This document shows, one piece after another, positions 9,811 through 20,959 of a DNA stretch of 64,000 nt. Both the position numbers and the translations under genes were made by a program. The stretch is from the NCBI RefSeq assembly GCF_020497125.1, contig NC_059072.1, positions 278,486,045-278,550,044 on the forward strand. The letters are read 5' to 3'. The notes under the pieces were generated by a model that searched no databases, was not told the origin of the DNA, and saw only the letters and a list, made by a program, of their open reading frames with translations. How positions within the stretch are numbered: the first letter of the stretch is position 1; every line of letters starts with the position of its first letter. The DNA comes from Mauremys mutica. Lineage: Eukaryota > Chordata > Testudines > Geoemydidae.

Positions 9811-12748
9811 TACCCACTGTTTCCACTCCTGGCCACAGATTTCCTTCTGAGTTTCTGAGTACCGCAAGTACTCAGTATTACATGCAAATTATAAACATAA
9901 TAATTTCCCAAAACGCATTTTAGGTGTATAATGTCCTCCCCACATATTTTCCTACCTTCCATTCCATAATTTACTAGTGTCATGAAGAAAAAAAATATAC
10001 AACAAAATATACAACAAAATATGAACACTCAGGTGCCAGCTGACAAACTCTGAAACTGTTGTATAGCCATCCCACTCATTCTAACTGCTTTTAATTCTGG
10101 AGCATTGCTGGATTTCCTGATGGTAGAAGAGTAGCCCCAAAACAGAGGATGAACATTAACTAATAAAACCTGTTGGACAGGTAGAAAACTTCATTTTTCT
10201 AATTTGCTTAGAAGAATTGATTACCTAAGGGAGCCAGATGTACTATAAATCTCCAAGTGGTTCACTTTCCTGTTCCTCTCCACTCTCTGGAAATGAGCTC
10301 TTAAAAATGCCCCTAAGCAGACTCCTGCCTCCCCTGCCTGGCACAAAAGCCTTGCCCACAAGAAGTACTTATTTTCTAAATATCTAACACTTGTTTTATT
10401 TGAGATAAACAAGTCCGTAGACTTAGGCTATTAATGCTTGCAGATAATAATATTTTTTTTAAATGTAAAGGGAAGAAACCAATCAGACTAAACATAAATA
10501 TGTGTACAGTATGTTTGAGTTTCAAACTAATGCATGGATTGTGTGAATTTCATTTATTTTTGGGAAAGAAGACAAAGAAAAAGAGATATGCTCCTGTGAT
10601 ATGCTCCAGTGATATGCTCCTGGGATCAGTTATATGTTGTATTTAATATCTGATATAGTACTATGCAGTTTGAAGCTTCAGAATAGAATATATGTCAGTA
10701 AAGCAACATCTGTTTATCTCCATAAACTAGAAATGAAAAAAGGCTTACAGAAATATTTTAAGAGATTTTTTTAAATAAAATGTACTTTTTATTATTGTCC
10801 TTGTTTCTGCTAAATAATTAAATTCAACAAAGATTGCAAACCATCTGTGAAACAGATAGTAGAGATACTCTCTTGGTATAGATATTTCTGATTTCATATC
10901 CATTTGCATGTTGTTATAGACTATAACGATCAATACAGCTAGCAGCTTTGATTTTTTTCTTAATTTTTACCTTTAGAAATTGTTTACTCATTCAATACTG
11001 GCACATGCTGTGCTGATAAAAACAACAGCTTCTACAGCTTCCTGAACTTCAGCTATGATGTAGCTCATTACATTAGCACAAGGAAAGGAGGAAATAAATT
11101 ACCAAAGTGTATTCAGGCATGGCCACAGATTTGACAGTGCCTACCCTGTAGAAGATCCATCATTCCAGAAAGGTCCTGCATACTGAAGGGACAAACTTCA
11201 ATGCAATTAAATTCAGAAAATAGAGGCACTCTGTGTCTGACTCTTAATATCTGATGCAAAGAAGCAGCATGCAAAAAATGCAAAGGTATGCTATACTGAG
11301 CATTCTTTGGCAGTCAGTATTTTTAATTTGTGCCTCAAATTAAATGCAGTAAGCAAGCAAGCATAAGGAAGCAGTATTTTATGCTTTAGGGCCCATGGAA
11401 ATGCTTCAATTTAGCTTTAAATCTGTTCATTTAATTTGAGCAAGTCTGAAATAAAACATGTTGGGGGTGATATTCATAGAAAAGTTAATCTGAAAATGTG
11501 CCCTGGAATTCAGTGTTGCTTGGGAAAGATGATTAATATACTTTTAATAAACGTTCAAGGTGCATATTAATAGACAATGTTACCTGTCCAAAAATGTATT
11601 CTTATAAAAAACAATAGCAACACCAAAGAATACTGATTATCCTGGAATATCAATATACATTTAATTTTTTTGCCAATCAAATAATCTTTTCCAGTCTAGT
11701 GCCTGAATTTTATGATATGGCAGAAGGGCTAATGTTCCAGTTGTAAAGGGGAACTAGCATGTTGAAAAGCCTTAATAAGAATGTCTTATTCAGGAATGTT
11801 AGGTTCTTTAGTAAGTGGATGGAAAAAAAGAATCTGACTTAATATGTTTCTCCTTTCAGAATATTAAGTATGGGCAGAGTATTCCATTATAGGGATCTTC
11901 ATTTGCTAGAGTTGCAGTCAGTGGATAGTACTTTGCTTGATGCAAGCTGTTAATACTGCTAATGCTAAACCACACATTTTGAACATTTTGGCTTGTTAGA
12001 ACATACAGGGCTGATTCTCCGCTCTAGTCCCCTCCCTTTATACTGCTTGGGTGATGCAATGGGAGTGGAGACTGACCAGAAATTCCTAGCTAGGGATAAC
12101 AACAGCATAGAAGAGTCCACCAGCAACCACATATCCCAGTCAGCATATCCTAGCCACTCCTATGTGTTCCTCCTATAAGTCTCCATCAGAGAGGGGATGT
12201 AACAGGGTGGATAGTGAGAGTTTCTGGAGCTCAGTGTACTCTGACAATACCCATCTGGCAGTTGGTCCTAAGGGTATCAGTGCCAGTTGGTGCAGTTTAG
12301 AGTAGCCCAAAGGCTAAAGAGTAAAGGATTGGACTAGAGAATGGACAGAATTATTTGGATGATAAGTTTCCCTTTGACACACTCTCTCTCTCTCTCTCTC
12401 TGAAAATACACTGGCAGCCATTAAAAAGTCAACAGTTAACATACAGTAGAATCTGAAATAAGGCAATTACTTCCTACAACTGTTATAAAAGAAAACTGAT
12501 CTCTCAGATTTCACAGTATGGCAGCTGTTATCAAATGTTGATTTGAAGTACAAACTATGTCTGTATGTGTGCACACGTGTTCTGTTCATGTCTAAAAAGA
12601 AATCTATCAACATTTTCATTGCTTGGGATATATAATGATAAGCTTCCCTTTCTGTGGATCCCTTCCCATGTTTTAATAGGTCTCCTGTCTTAACACTGCT
12701 TTTGTTTTCTGGGCAGCAATCTCACTGTATTATATAACAGTCCGCAAC
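9811..12748. other. Unannotated AT-rich stretch
   Basis: No coding exon or named transposon. Small features are a duplicated 'aaaatatacaac' near 9995-10020, a three-copy 13-bp tandem repeat of 'gatatgctcc' plus three bases at 10584-10622, and a (TC)n run at 12381-12401. Confidence 0.5.
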
Positions 12749-12946
12749 TGTAACCCACACACCTCTTTGGTGTGGTGCTCTGTCCCCTATAGTGGCACCA
12801 AGACCACTTAGAGATTAATGAGTCTGCTACAACCTTAGCTAAGGGCTATGTGGGTTTCAGTTCATGCAGTAGAGGCTCATGCACTAGGCTCCAGAGGTCC
12901 CAGTTTCGATGCTGCCTATTGGCGACTGGGGTCCGTCGGTGTTACA
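12749..12946. mobile_element. Short element with TGTAAC...GTTACA ends
   Basis: This ~198-bp unit starts TGTAACCCACAC and ends CGGTGTTACA, so the ends are short inverted repeats beginning TG and ending CA. The interior ('gtggtgctctgtcccc', 'gattaatgagtctgctac', 'gtttcagttcatgcagtaga') matches a repeat I recall as common in turtles. The TG/CA ends suggest an LTR-like or TRIM-like unit. The flanks CAAC and CAAT are only a weak 4-bp duplication, so the class is unsettled. Confidence 0.55.
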
Positions 12947-12998
12947 CAATGATCCCCAAAATTCAGATTTATATATTTCTGTTTGCTCCCAACCAATT

Positions 12999-13032
12999 TG
13001 TGTGTGTGTGTGTGTGTAGGAGAGAGAGAGAA
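12999..13032. repeat. (TG)n(AG)n microsatellite
   Basis: A TG run followed directly by an AG run. Confidence 0.9.
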
Positions 13033-13289
13033 AGACATACAAGAAGAGTAGCAACATCTAAGAAGTGTAGCAAATGTGGTCTTTTCTTGCTCTTTCAGTA
13101 AGCGTGTTTGATAGTGTATTCTCTGAGCAAGGATTTTATTACATTGCATTCCAAAAGCCACCAGTGCAACCTTGCAATTGCAATATTGAACCAATTTTCT
13201 CTTTTTTTCTCTCTTTGTCTAGATCCCAGATTATGTACCATATCTACTGGTACATAATTGTAGGAAATGACTGGAAGAAAAAGTGAAGC

Positions 13290-13560
13290 AGGAAACAATT
13301 AAATACATTTGGTACCAATGCTCATGGAATAGTTTACATAATAAGATTGCTGAACCGAAATTTTATTCTGTTCAGCTGTTGCACAAGCACTGTCTGATAT
13401 TATTGGAATTGCAGAAATATGGATGTATCAGGAAAATGCATAGGGATTTAAAATAAAGGATGGAGATTTTTACCGAAGTGAGACAAAACACATCAGGAAA
13501 AGGAGTGGCAAGATTGTTTTGGGATAATATTGAGTTGGCAGAGAAAAATGATAAAAATAT
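13290..13560 (+). pseudogene. LINE endonuclease-domain relic
   Basis: In the frame starting at 13381, the conceptual peptide reads 'DIIGIAEIWMYQENA', a stop, then 'GFKIKDGDFYRSE'. This fits the 'DIIGITETW...GY.LFR.DR' block of APE-type endonucleases of CR1/L2-like LINEs, with the catalytic Glu of the ETW motif kept in the form 'AEIW'. Stops and frame changes on both sides show an old dead fragment. The match is short, so the clade is not assigned. Confidence 0.55.
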
Positions 13561-13564
13561 TTTG

Positions 13565-14658
13565 GCTGACAAAGCAAAGGCATTTTAGAGTGAAGCTACA
13601 GATAATAAAAGGAGTTCAGGTAATTCCTGGATGTTTCAAGAGCGCTCCAGACTGTTAGAGACAGTAAATTGGGAAATGTTTTTTACAGCTATGAGCGGCT
13701 TGCAAGAAGGCAAGGACATTTGTGTTTATGTGTGTGGTTAATTGTGGGCATAACCATGCAGAAAACAAAAGGGACAGATTTATAAAATTAGTAAATATAG
13801 ACTGCTGGTTTTAGTGCTAAATTTTCTTTTTCTACACATGTTGATTTCCCAAAGAGAAGTAAATGCAAAGTTGGTCTAGTAGAGAATAAGTTTTCCACTA
13901 TGCCCTATACTGAACAATATATAGTCCTGACCAGGAAATCTGGGTCCACCCAATCCTCCCATTACGTTCTACACACTTCAGGATTAATGCCTTGGTAAGA
14001 GGCTATTTTGGATCTAACCACAGGAAGTGAGATAAGCTGCATAAGTTAAATCTGATTGACACTCATGAGCAAGGTGGCTCTAGTGATTAAAATAATTGCA
14101 TTTTATGTAATAATGTGACATAGCATGTGCCCCACACACACAGAGACAGGCAATGTTGAGAATTATGGCATTATTGAAAGATTGATTTTCTTGGCGGAGA
14201 TGGGAGAGGGAGAGATTACTTGCTGCAGGAAGTGCCTGGAGAGTAGTCTGATTGGTGGCCAGAAGAGGGATCTGGGTATGGCAAGTGTCAGAGGATGGGT
14301 TCATGTGCAGAGTTTCATTGGGGGTTGAACAGGAAGGCTCAGAAGGGACTGGGAGGAAATGAATAGCAACCTGAGAAGGTAGAACATGTATTCAAGTATC
14401 ATAGATTCTATGTGGGAGGCCAGGGTAAAGAAAAAGGATTGTTGGCCAATTATTGATATTGGGGGTTTATAGTTGGGTTGGGGGAGCTGGGAGGTCAGGC
14501 ATAGGCTGGATGGCCTATTGGGACTATGGAAGCTGAAAATGGACTGATAGAACTAGAGGACAATGAGAAAAAAATGAGCGAGAGAGAGCAAGAGTAGATT
14601 TGGAAAGTTTTGTGAAAGGTATACATTAAGAAAATCTAGGAAAAGACAGGAAAGGAAA
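13565..14658. other. Unannotated
   Basis: Possibly further decayed LINE sequence at the start, but no motif is readable. No gene was seen. Confidence 0.4.
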
Positions 14659-14794
14659 GTCAAATGAAGAATGAGGAGTACTTGTGGCACCTTAGAGACA
14701 AACAAATGTATTTAAACATAAGCTTTCATGGGCTAAGACCCACTTCATTGGATGCATGCAATGGAAAATATAGTAGGAAGATATATATGTTCTC

Positions 14795-14804
14795 TGTGTG
14801 TGTG

Positions 14805-14848
<44 letters not shown>
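14795..14848. repeat. (GT)n(AT)n(GA)n microsatellite in the left arm
   Basis: A compound simple repeat. It occupies the same position in the left arm as the GATA repeat does in the right arm. Confidence 0.9.
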
Positions 14849-14850
<2 letters not shown>

Positions 14851-15086
14851 ATGAAAAAATGGGTGTTGCCATACCAACTATAACAAGAGTAATCAGTTAA
14901 GGTGGGCTATATCAGCAGGAAAAAAAAACTTTTTTAGTGATAATCAGGATAGCCCATTTCCAACAATTGACAAGTAGGTGTGAGTAATAGTAGGGGGAAT
15001 AGTTCTATTTTGTGTAATGACCCATCCACTCCCAGTCTTTATTCAAGCCTAATTTAATGGTGTCTAGTTTGCAAATTAATTCCAAT

Positions 15087-15332
15087 TCAGCATTTTCTTG
15101 TTGGAGTCTGTTTTTGAAGGTTTTTTTGTTGTACTATTGCCACTTTTAGGTCTGTTATTGAGTGACCAGGGAGATTGAAGTGTTCTCCGACTGTTTTTTT
15201 AATGTTATAATTCTTGATGTCTGATTTGTGTCCATTTATTCTTTTGTGTAGAGATTGTCCAGTTTGCCAATGTACATGGCAGAGGGGCATTGCTGGCACA
15301 TGATGGCATATATCACATTGGTATATGTGCAA
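15087..15332 (-). pseudogene. GIY-YIG endonuclease domain remnant of the Penelope-like ORF
   Basis: The minus-strand open frame of 81 codons holds 'CDICHHVPAM' and then 'TGQSLHKRINGHKSDI' and 'VGEHFNLPGH'. In a neighbouring frame just upstream, the DNA encodes 'CPSAMYIGK'. Together these give the Penelope-type GIY-YIG layout: a Cys-rich lead, YIGKTxQxLxxRI(N)xH, and a later HF...GH block. The frame change between YIGK and TGQSL is a one-base indel. In full elements this domain follows the reverse transcriptase and nicks the target DNA. Here it is an isolated broken C-terminal piece. Confidence 0.8.
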
Positions 15333-15565
15333 GTGAACGAGTCTCTGATAGTGTGTCTGATGTGATTAGGTCCTATAATGGTGTCCCCTGGATAGAACTA
15401 TTTCCCCTACTGTTACTCACACCTTCTTGTCAATTGTTGGAAATGGGCCATCCTGATTATCACTACAAACGTTTTTTTTCTCCTGCAAACAATAACCCAC
15501 CTTAACTGATTACTCTTGTTATAGTTGGTACGGCAACACCCTTTTTTTCATGTTCTCTGTGTGTG

Positions 15566-15602
<37 letters not shown>
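15566..15602. repeat. (GATA)n microsatellite in the right arm
   Basis: About nine GATA units. Confidence 0.95.
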
Positions 15603-15603
<1 letters not shown>

Positions 15604-15632
15604 CTTCCTACTGTATTTTCCACTGCATGCAT

Positions 15633-15670
15633 CCGATGAAGTGAGTTTTAGCCCATGAAAGCTTATGCTT
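15633..15670 (+). ncRNA. Degenerate hammerhead-like core
   Basis: CCGATGA (U4 of CUGAUGA changed to C), an extra A, a weakened stem II, GAAA at the expected place after 'gcccat', and GC-TTAT-GC stem III followed by TT. It sits in the right arm of the Penelope-like element. The base change and poor stem II argue against activity. Confidence 0.45.
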
Positions 15671-15774
15671 AAATACATTTGTTAGTCTCTAAGGTGCCAC
15701 AAATACTCCTCGTTCTTTTTGCTGATACAGACTAACACGGCTACTACTCTGAAACCTGTCAAATGAAGAATGAG

Positions 15775-17730
15775 ATTATTTGTTTGAGCAAGAACAAAAA
15801 AACAAAGGAGACAAAATAATTTTGAGTTTTATTAATGGTTTAAAGTATAATTGGTAGTAATATATTATATAAAATCAAACATTTCTGTGTATGATACCTT
15901 TAGGTGTGTGCTGAAGGTATCTTGGGAAATGTGCTGAGGGGAAAGAGGGATGATGACCCAACTCCTGATCTATCTTCCATTCACATGCAAACACAGAGGG
16001 GACAACTGGTTCATTAGAGAAGGAACATCTTGAAGAAAACAAAATATTATTTTTTTTTTAGGCAGCCAGCATGCAGCATGGGTGTACAAGATCTGGATTT
16101 TTGAAGATCTAAGTTATTAGTGCATATGTAGGCAAGAGAAATAAATTATAAGTTATATTTTTTTCAAAGAAAATAATCATTTGGAACCTTACGAATTACT
16201 GATTAGGTGACATCAAGATGCAAAGGGGCAAGACGATGGATTCTGTGGAAAACAGGTAATGGGAAAGAGTGTCATTCTACAAAGGGATATCAATTTGCCA
16301 GAAAGATTACCAAGTAGCATAACTTAGGAATTGGTTTTGTGCTTTATTATGTATCTACTCAGAGTGTTGTCTGTATAATGCGAGCATTTAACCAAGAAAG
16401 GTCCAGAATATTTATTTTTTGTGAGTTCCTGCTTTTTCTCAGTATCCAGTTTACATGACTGGGTGTAGCATCATGAAGTAATTTTTGTCCAAAGTATTAT
16501 AGTGAGACAGAGGGTCAGTCCCTTGTTTTCAATCAAAGAGCCTTCCAGCTTCTGCTGTAATCACTTGACCACATACAATTTCCAATTTGGAAAGGGAGAG
16601 ACAAAGATGATAGAATATGTTAATGAAACTGAACCTGGAAGATATATGAAGATGAGGGATAAGACAGTCATAGTCAGGATTTGGGACTTTGGGGTGATTG
16701 TGCCATATATACTTCACACAGTCTAATACACACAAATTAAGTCTGGGGAGAAGGATAAGTGTGTGTATGTGTGTGTGTATGTATGTGTGTGTGTGTGTCC
16801 ATTAAATGGAACAGGCATGCAGCATATTATTCCAGAAAATGCATGTAGGAGTTATTGTAGAAAAAATATTGAAATTGTTTATCCACTTTATAGTATAGTT
16901 AAAAAGGTAAACAGGATCACAGGATGAGTAAGCAGAGGAATATAATACAAATTAAAAGAATTTATTGCTACTATAATAGGTACTTGTTATGTTTAGCACT
17001 TATTTAGAATAATACACATAGTTCCTTCTAGTAACCTTTTTTATAAGGACATTGGATGGCATACAAAATAAACCAATAGTAATATATTTCAGCTATATTA
17101 TGAGGGAATGGTAAAGATGTTGAGTTTATTCTCTTTGGATGACCTAAAAAGAGGCATATGAAGTTTTGATAAAGTAAGATAAGAAACTGTTCAGACTGAA
17201 GCACTGCTAGAAATATATGGGACAATCAAAAAAGAGGAAATTCAGACAGAGACTAATCTACTGAAGTAGACATAAATATGAACTAAGGTGCCAAGTCAGG
17301 TCAGTGAAGCAAATAATATAAATGAGTAGAAGAAACAGCCAGAGATGTTTTTAAAGCAACCAAAGATATTAAAGGACACCGTGACAAAGCTTGGAGGCGA
17401 GATTTAGGTAAACTTGCATGCAAGACATCTTTTGACATGCTATGTATTTTTGACTTTGTATATGGATTTACACAGAATAAATAGACAACCTTAATAGAAT
17501 GCCATCAAAAATAGGGGTGGCAGGAGCCATCTTATATTTATTACCGCTCTTCAGGAACAACAACAACAAATACAATAAAAATGAGTTTTTTGCTGACCTT
17601 TAGGTGATGTGTTCCTTTATTTATCAGAGCATCTATTTAAGTTATAACGTTACCAGTGGCAATGGGAAGGGTGACTCCACTGTAGCTCATCATTAGTTAA
17701 AATAACAGGAAGACTGGACAGTTAAGTATT
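15775..17730. other. Unannotated AT-rich stretch with a GT-rich microsatellite
   Basis: A (GTGTAT/GT)n repeat lies at 16759-16798. No gene or named transposon is visible. Confidence 0.5.
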
Positions 17731-17734
17731 ATTT

Positions 17735-17835
17735 TATGCTCAGTTTACAGATGAGGAAACTGAGAGTCAGAGACAATGAGTTTCATGAGCTTAGTCACTC
17801 ATTAAGAGTCTGATACTGGAAATGTTTACACATGA
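17735..17835. repeat. MIR-like fragment
   Basis: 'tttacagatgaggaaactgagagtcagagac' followed by 'gagcttagtcactcattaagagtctgatactgg' follows the MIR core order of 'acagatgaggaaactgaggc' and 'agtgacttgcccaaggtca'. It is diverged and short. Confidence 0.6.
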
Positions 17836-18029
17836 AAATGACTGGACTCAAACAAGCAGTCCCTTTGTAGGTGTGGGGCCTAAATCTGTGTCAGTCAGAA
17901 AGAGGGCCTTTACACTCAAGAGTCAGGAAGAGGTCTCCTGAAGTTGTGCACTTGTGTTTGTTTTTATACACACACTTTTTATTTGCAGACTATTATGATT
18001 CATCACAGTAGTATCAGCACATCTCACAA

Positions 18030-18205
18030 ATATTAATGGATGAATCTCTCAAAAGCACCATGACATAGGGAATGTTTCTCTTCCACTGTTACAGATGGGG
18101 AACTAAGGAGCAGAAAAGCTAAGTGGTTTGGCCAAGGTCCCACAGATCAGAAATAGAACCCAGGTCTCCTGAGTACCAGTGCCATGCTTCAACCACCATA
18201 TATGC
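18030..18205. repeat. MIR/CORE-SINE copy
   Basis: Well-preserved order: 'acagatggggaactaagga', then 'aagtggtttggccaaggtcc', then 'aatagaacccaggtctcctgag', then 'catgcttcaaccacca'. This is the reversed MIR layout from core to tRNA-like head. Confidence 0.82.
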
Positions 18206-18399
18206 ACACACATATACCTGGTGATTTAAAAGGGCCAGTTTCACAAAGCAGAAAACAATTATGATCCAATTCATCTTGGAGAAAGAATTTAATCATAAAA
18301 AACATGAATGATAATTGGGAATAGTTTAAGAACACCATTCCACAACTGAGGAAGAAGTACATATTGTGGGTTTGTTTGTTTTTTTAAATAAAACAACCT

Positions 18400-19345
18400 G
18401 GATTAGGGAGGAAGTGAAGGCAGATATAAAAATTTAAATTAAACAAAAATAACAAGTGGAAGAAAGTAGAAGTTGATAGTAATGAATGTAAATCAGAAGC
18501 TAGGAACTGGAAGAAAATTATAAGGGAAGCAAAGATATAAAAGGAGAAATCTATGACCAACAAAGTTAAAGACAATAAAAATAAGTGTTTTTATCATGTA
18601 TTCTTGGAACAAAAAGAATCCTAACAATGGATGGGATGAAGGGATGTGCTGGCCGCGGTTTCCCGCCACCCCCATTGGCCTGGGACGGCGAACTGCGGCC
18701 AGTGGGAGCCGTGATCCGCCGAACCTGCCGACGCGGCAGATAAACAAACTGGCCCGGCCCTCCAGGGAGCTTGCCCTGGCGAGCCGCGTGCCAGAGGTTG
18801 CCGACCCCTGTACTAGTACAACCACTGCTGGAATACTGTATCAAATTCTGGTGTCAACTAGTTAAAAAGGAAGTTGACTAAGTTGGAAAGGGTTCACAGA
18901 AGAGCCACATGAATAATTAAAGGATTAGAAAACATGTTTTATGGTGATCAAGGTGCTCAATTTATTTAGATTAATAGAGAGAAGGCTACAGGGTGACTTG
19001 ATTATGGTCTCTAAGAATCTATGGAGAATAAATATTTGATAATGAGCTCTTCAATCTATCAGAGAAAGGTATAACAGGATCCAATAGCTGGAACTTGAAG
19101 CTAGAGAAATTGGACCTGGAAATACTGTGTACATTTTAACAGTGAGAGTAATTAACCATTGGAACAGCTTACCTGATTTGTGGTAGATTCTTGATCATTG
19201 GCAATTTTAAAATCAAGATTGGTTGATTTGTCTAAAAGATATGCTCTAGAAATTGTTTTGGGGAAGTTCTATGGCCTGTTATGTAAGATGTCAAAATAGA
19301 TAATTATCATGGTCTCTTCTGGCCTTGTAATATATGATCACCTCA
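18400..19345 (+). mobile_element. CR1 LINE 3' region, split by an hAT MITE
   Basis: The sequence to about 18638 ('cagatataaaaattt..', 'gaagttgatagtaatgaatg', 'aatcagaagctagga', 'cttggaacaaaaagaatcct') and from 18811 on ('accactgctggaatactg', 'aaattctggtgtc', 'gggttcacagaagagccac', 'tggtctcttctggccttg') follows the 3' end of ORF2 and the 3' untranslated region of amniote CR1. The 3' end is recognisable by the 'tcttctggccttgtaatata' tail. It has many stops and is an old truncated copy. The GC-rich piece at 18639-18810 is a later insertion. Confidence 0.85.
18639..18810. mobile_element. hAT MITE (CAGGGGTCGGCAACC family), truncated
   Basis: It carries the right half of the family seen complete at 59976, from the central 'gggatgtgctggccgcgg' to the terminal 'gaggttgccgacccctg'. 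The left inverted repeat is missing, so no target duplication can be read. GC content jumps sharply relative to the CR1 sequence on both sides. Confidence 0.88.
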
Positions 19346-19409
19346 GGAAGGGTGTGCCATTGATAGGGGCAATGTAAAAGATGGATAGTGGCAGTGAATA
19401 TGGAAGAAG

Positions 19410-19670
19410 TCATTTTAGGCTGTCATCATGGGTGCAGGTGATGGGCCCAGTATTGCAGTGGTGACACTTCAATAAGTGGTAAAGTTAGATAAGAAGGGAG
19501 GGAGGTATGTTGAGGCTTAAAAACAAGGAAAAGGACCTCAAACTTGATGCAGTGGGAAAAGAGGGAACAAGTGGAGGGATTCAAAGAGCGGATGACATTA
19601 ACTGATCAAAGGGAAGGAAGATGATCTGAGTAGCTGCATTTTGTGTGGACTGGAGTTCCAATATGTTATA
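19410..19670 (+). mobile_element. L2-like LINE 3' region
   Basis: The order 'aaaaggacctcaaacttgatgcagtgg', 'gagggattcaaagag', 'tgacattaactgatcaaagg', 'gaagatgatctgagtagctgcattttgtgtggactgga' is the L2 3'-region layout, including the 'ctggagggattcaagag' and 'gcagctgcattttggatgg' landmarks. Confidence 0.8.
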
Positions 19671-19679
19671 GCATTCATG

Positions 19680-20850
19680 GAATAAAGGATACTTTTCTAA
19701 ACTTACAGTTGTTCAGCCATTCCACAACAAGAGCTCAGTGCAATTAGCAACTAACACTGTTTAACTAACTTCTGTGCCAGTAATTCCTTCTGTTGGGCTT
19801 TGAATTTCACTGTCCTTACCAAACCATATGAAGATGATAGTTCCCTTTCAAAGAATTCCAAAACATCAGCACTAATGAAAGAAGAAATAAGGCCCCTTTT
19901 TTTTTCTAAGTACTGAGAATGGCAGTATTAGGAACATTAAGTACAGCTTGTCCTGAGGCAGCTCTTGTATCTTATTATATGAAGCCAAGTAGTGAAATGA
20001 AGGCATTTGCCTACTTATTGCTGAATACTGATTTAGGTCTTTGATCTTCATTAGGCTGTGTTGAGCTACCCTTTACAGATGAAACAGAGGAATATGCCTG
20101 TCCATCTTTGCATTCCATGCTGAGATATCAGTTTAGCCAGGCTCACATAGACTGTGGTGCAGGGACATATTCTTTTATTTCAGTAAGACACAGTCAACAT
20201 TATCTATCTCAGAGCAGCTACCAAGTCCACTGAAGTCAATGGGAATACTTCCACTGACTTCTTGGGCCTTGAGACAGATAGGAAATGCATAGAAAAGTGG
20301 GGTAATGATTATTTGCAAATCTGTTATGTGAGAATACAGTCTCTCTCTATATATATATGTTGCTGTGTTTTCTTGATTATTATGCCTTAACATACCTCCT
20401 TTACTACCTTAAAGTAGTCTCAAAATACCCTGCATTGACAAATGGTTATAGAATTGCTGTGACACAAAATATGTTGTGAAGCATTTTAAATTAGGGCTCC
20501 CCCCAAAAAAAATCACTATCAGAATGTGGACTTTGTGAGGTCACAAATAGTATTAAAAAGAGGATTTTTTCATGTAAAGAAAAAAAATTGCAAGTAGAAA
20601 AAATAAATTAGCAATTGTTGTAAATAAACTACTCAGCACTAACAAAGGTAGCCTAAAAATATATATTTGTATTGATTTTTAACTAGGCAAATTGATTATT
20701 TTTTCTTTATCAATTATTCAACTGTATAGACCACCTAGACATCTGATGGTATCTGTATACAGTAACTGAGGATATTTGCTTTCTAAGTGATATATGGTGC
20801 ATATTCGTAGAATAGCCCTTTCTATCCCTGTTTGCAGTATTGTTTGCAGT
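19680..20850. other. Unannotated
   Basis: No gene was seen. A 'ccactgaagtcaatgggaatacttccactgacttcttgg' motif at 20226-20266 belongs to the 'attgacttcaatggga' palindromic repeat class. A TA-rich run lies near 20345. Confidence 0.45.
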
Positions 20851-20955
20851 AACCTGAAGAAAAGCTCAGTGAAGCTCAAAAGCTTGTCCCTTCCACCAAC
20901 AGAAGTTAGTCCAATAAAAGAAATTGACTCACCCACTTTGTCTCTTTCTAGCCTT
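20850..20955 (+). mobile_element. Second Penelope-like family: terminal fragment with hammerhead-like motif
   Basis: The order is 'cctgaagaaaagctcagtgaagctcaaaagcttgtccc', then 'caccaacagaagttagtccaataaaag', then 'tcacccactttgtctct'. It matches a well-known reptile/bird repeat related to Penelope-like ends. At 20854-20889 there is a CTGAAGA box followed by an extra A, an AGCTC-containing arm pair and AAAAGC where GAAAGC is expected. This is a decayed version of the hammerhead-like layout seen in the other family in this window. Confidence 0.6.
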
Positions 20956-20959
20956 AATA

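Larger units (their letters stand above)
14676..15757. mobile_element. Penelope-like element with inverted terminal arms and GIY-YIG remnant
   Basis: The element is flanked by a perfect 17-bp duplication, GTCAAATGAAGAATGAG, at 14659-14675 and 15758-15774. The left arm (about 14676-15010) is the inverted, diverged counterpart of the right arm (about 15385-15757), sharing landmarks such as 'ggtgttgccataccaacta' / 'tagttggtacggcaacacc'. Between the arms lies a minus-strand piece of the ORF 3' end that keeps the endonuclease domain. Inverted terminal repeat arms and variable long target duplications are known hallmarks of Penelope-like elements. The reverse-transcriptase region is absent, so the copy cannot move by itself. 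Confidence 0.88.

Noticed and set aside
14795..15602. Tandem arrays at 14.8 and 15.57 kb as regulatory GAGA/GATA elements
   Set aside because: They are simple microsatellites that expanded inside the two arms of a dead retroelement.
18493..18865. Frames of 110, 92 and 89 codons on both strands
   Set aside because: They span the junction of the CR1 3' untranslated region and the hAT MITE.
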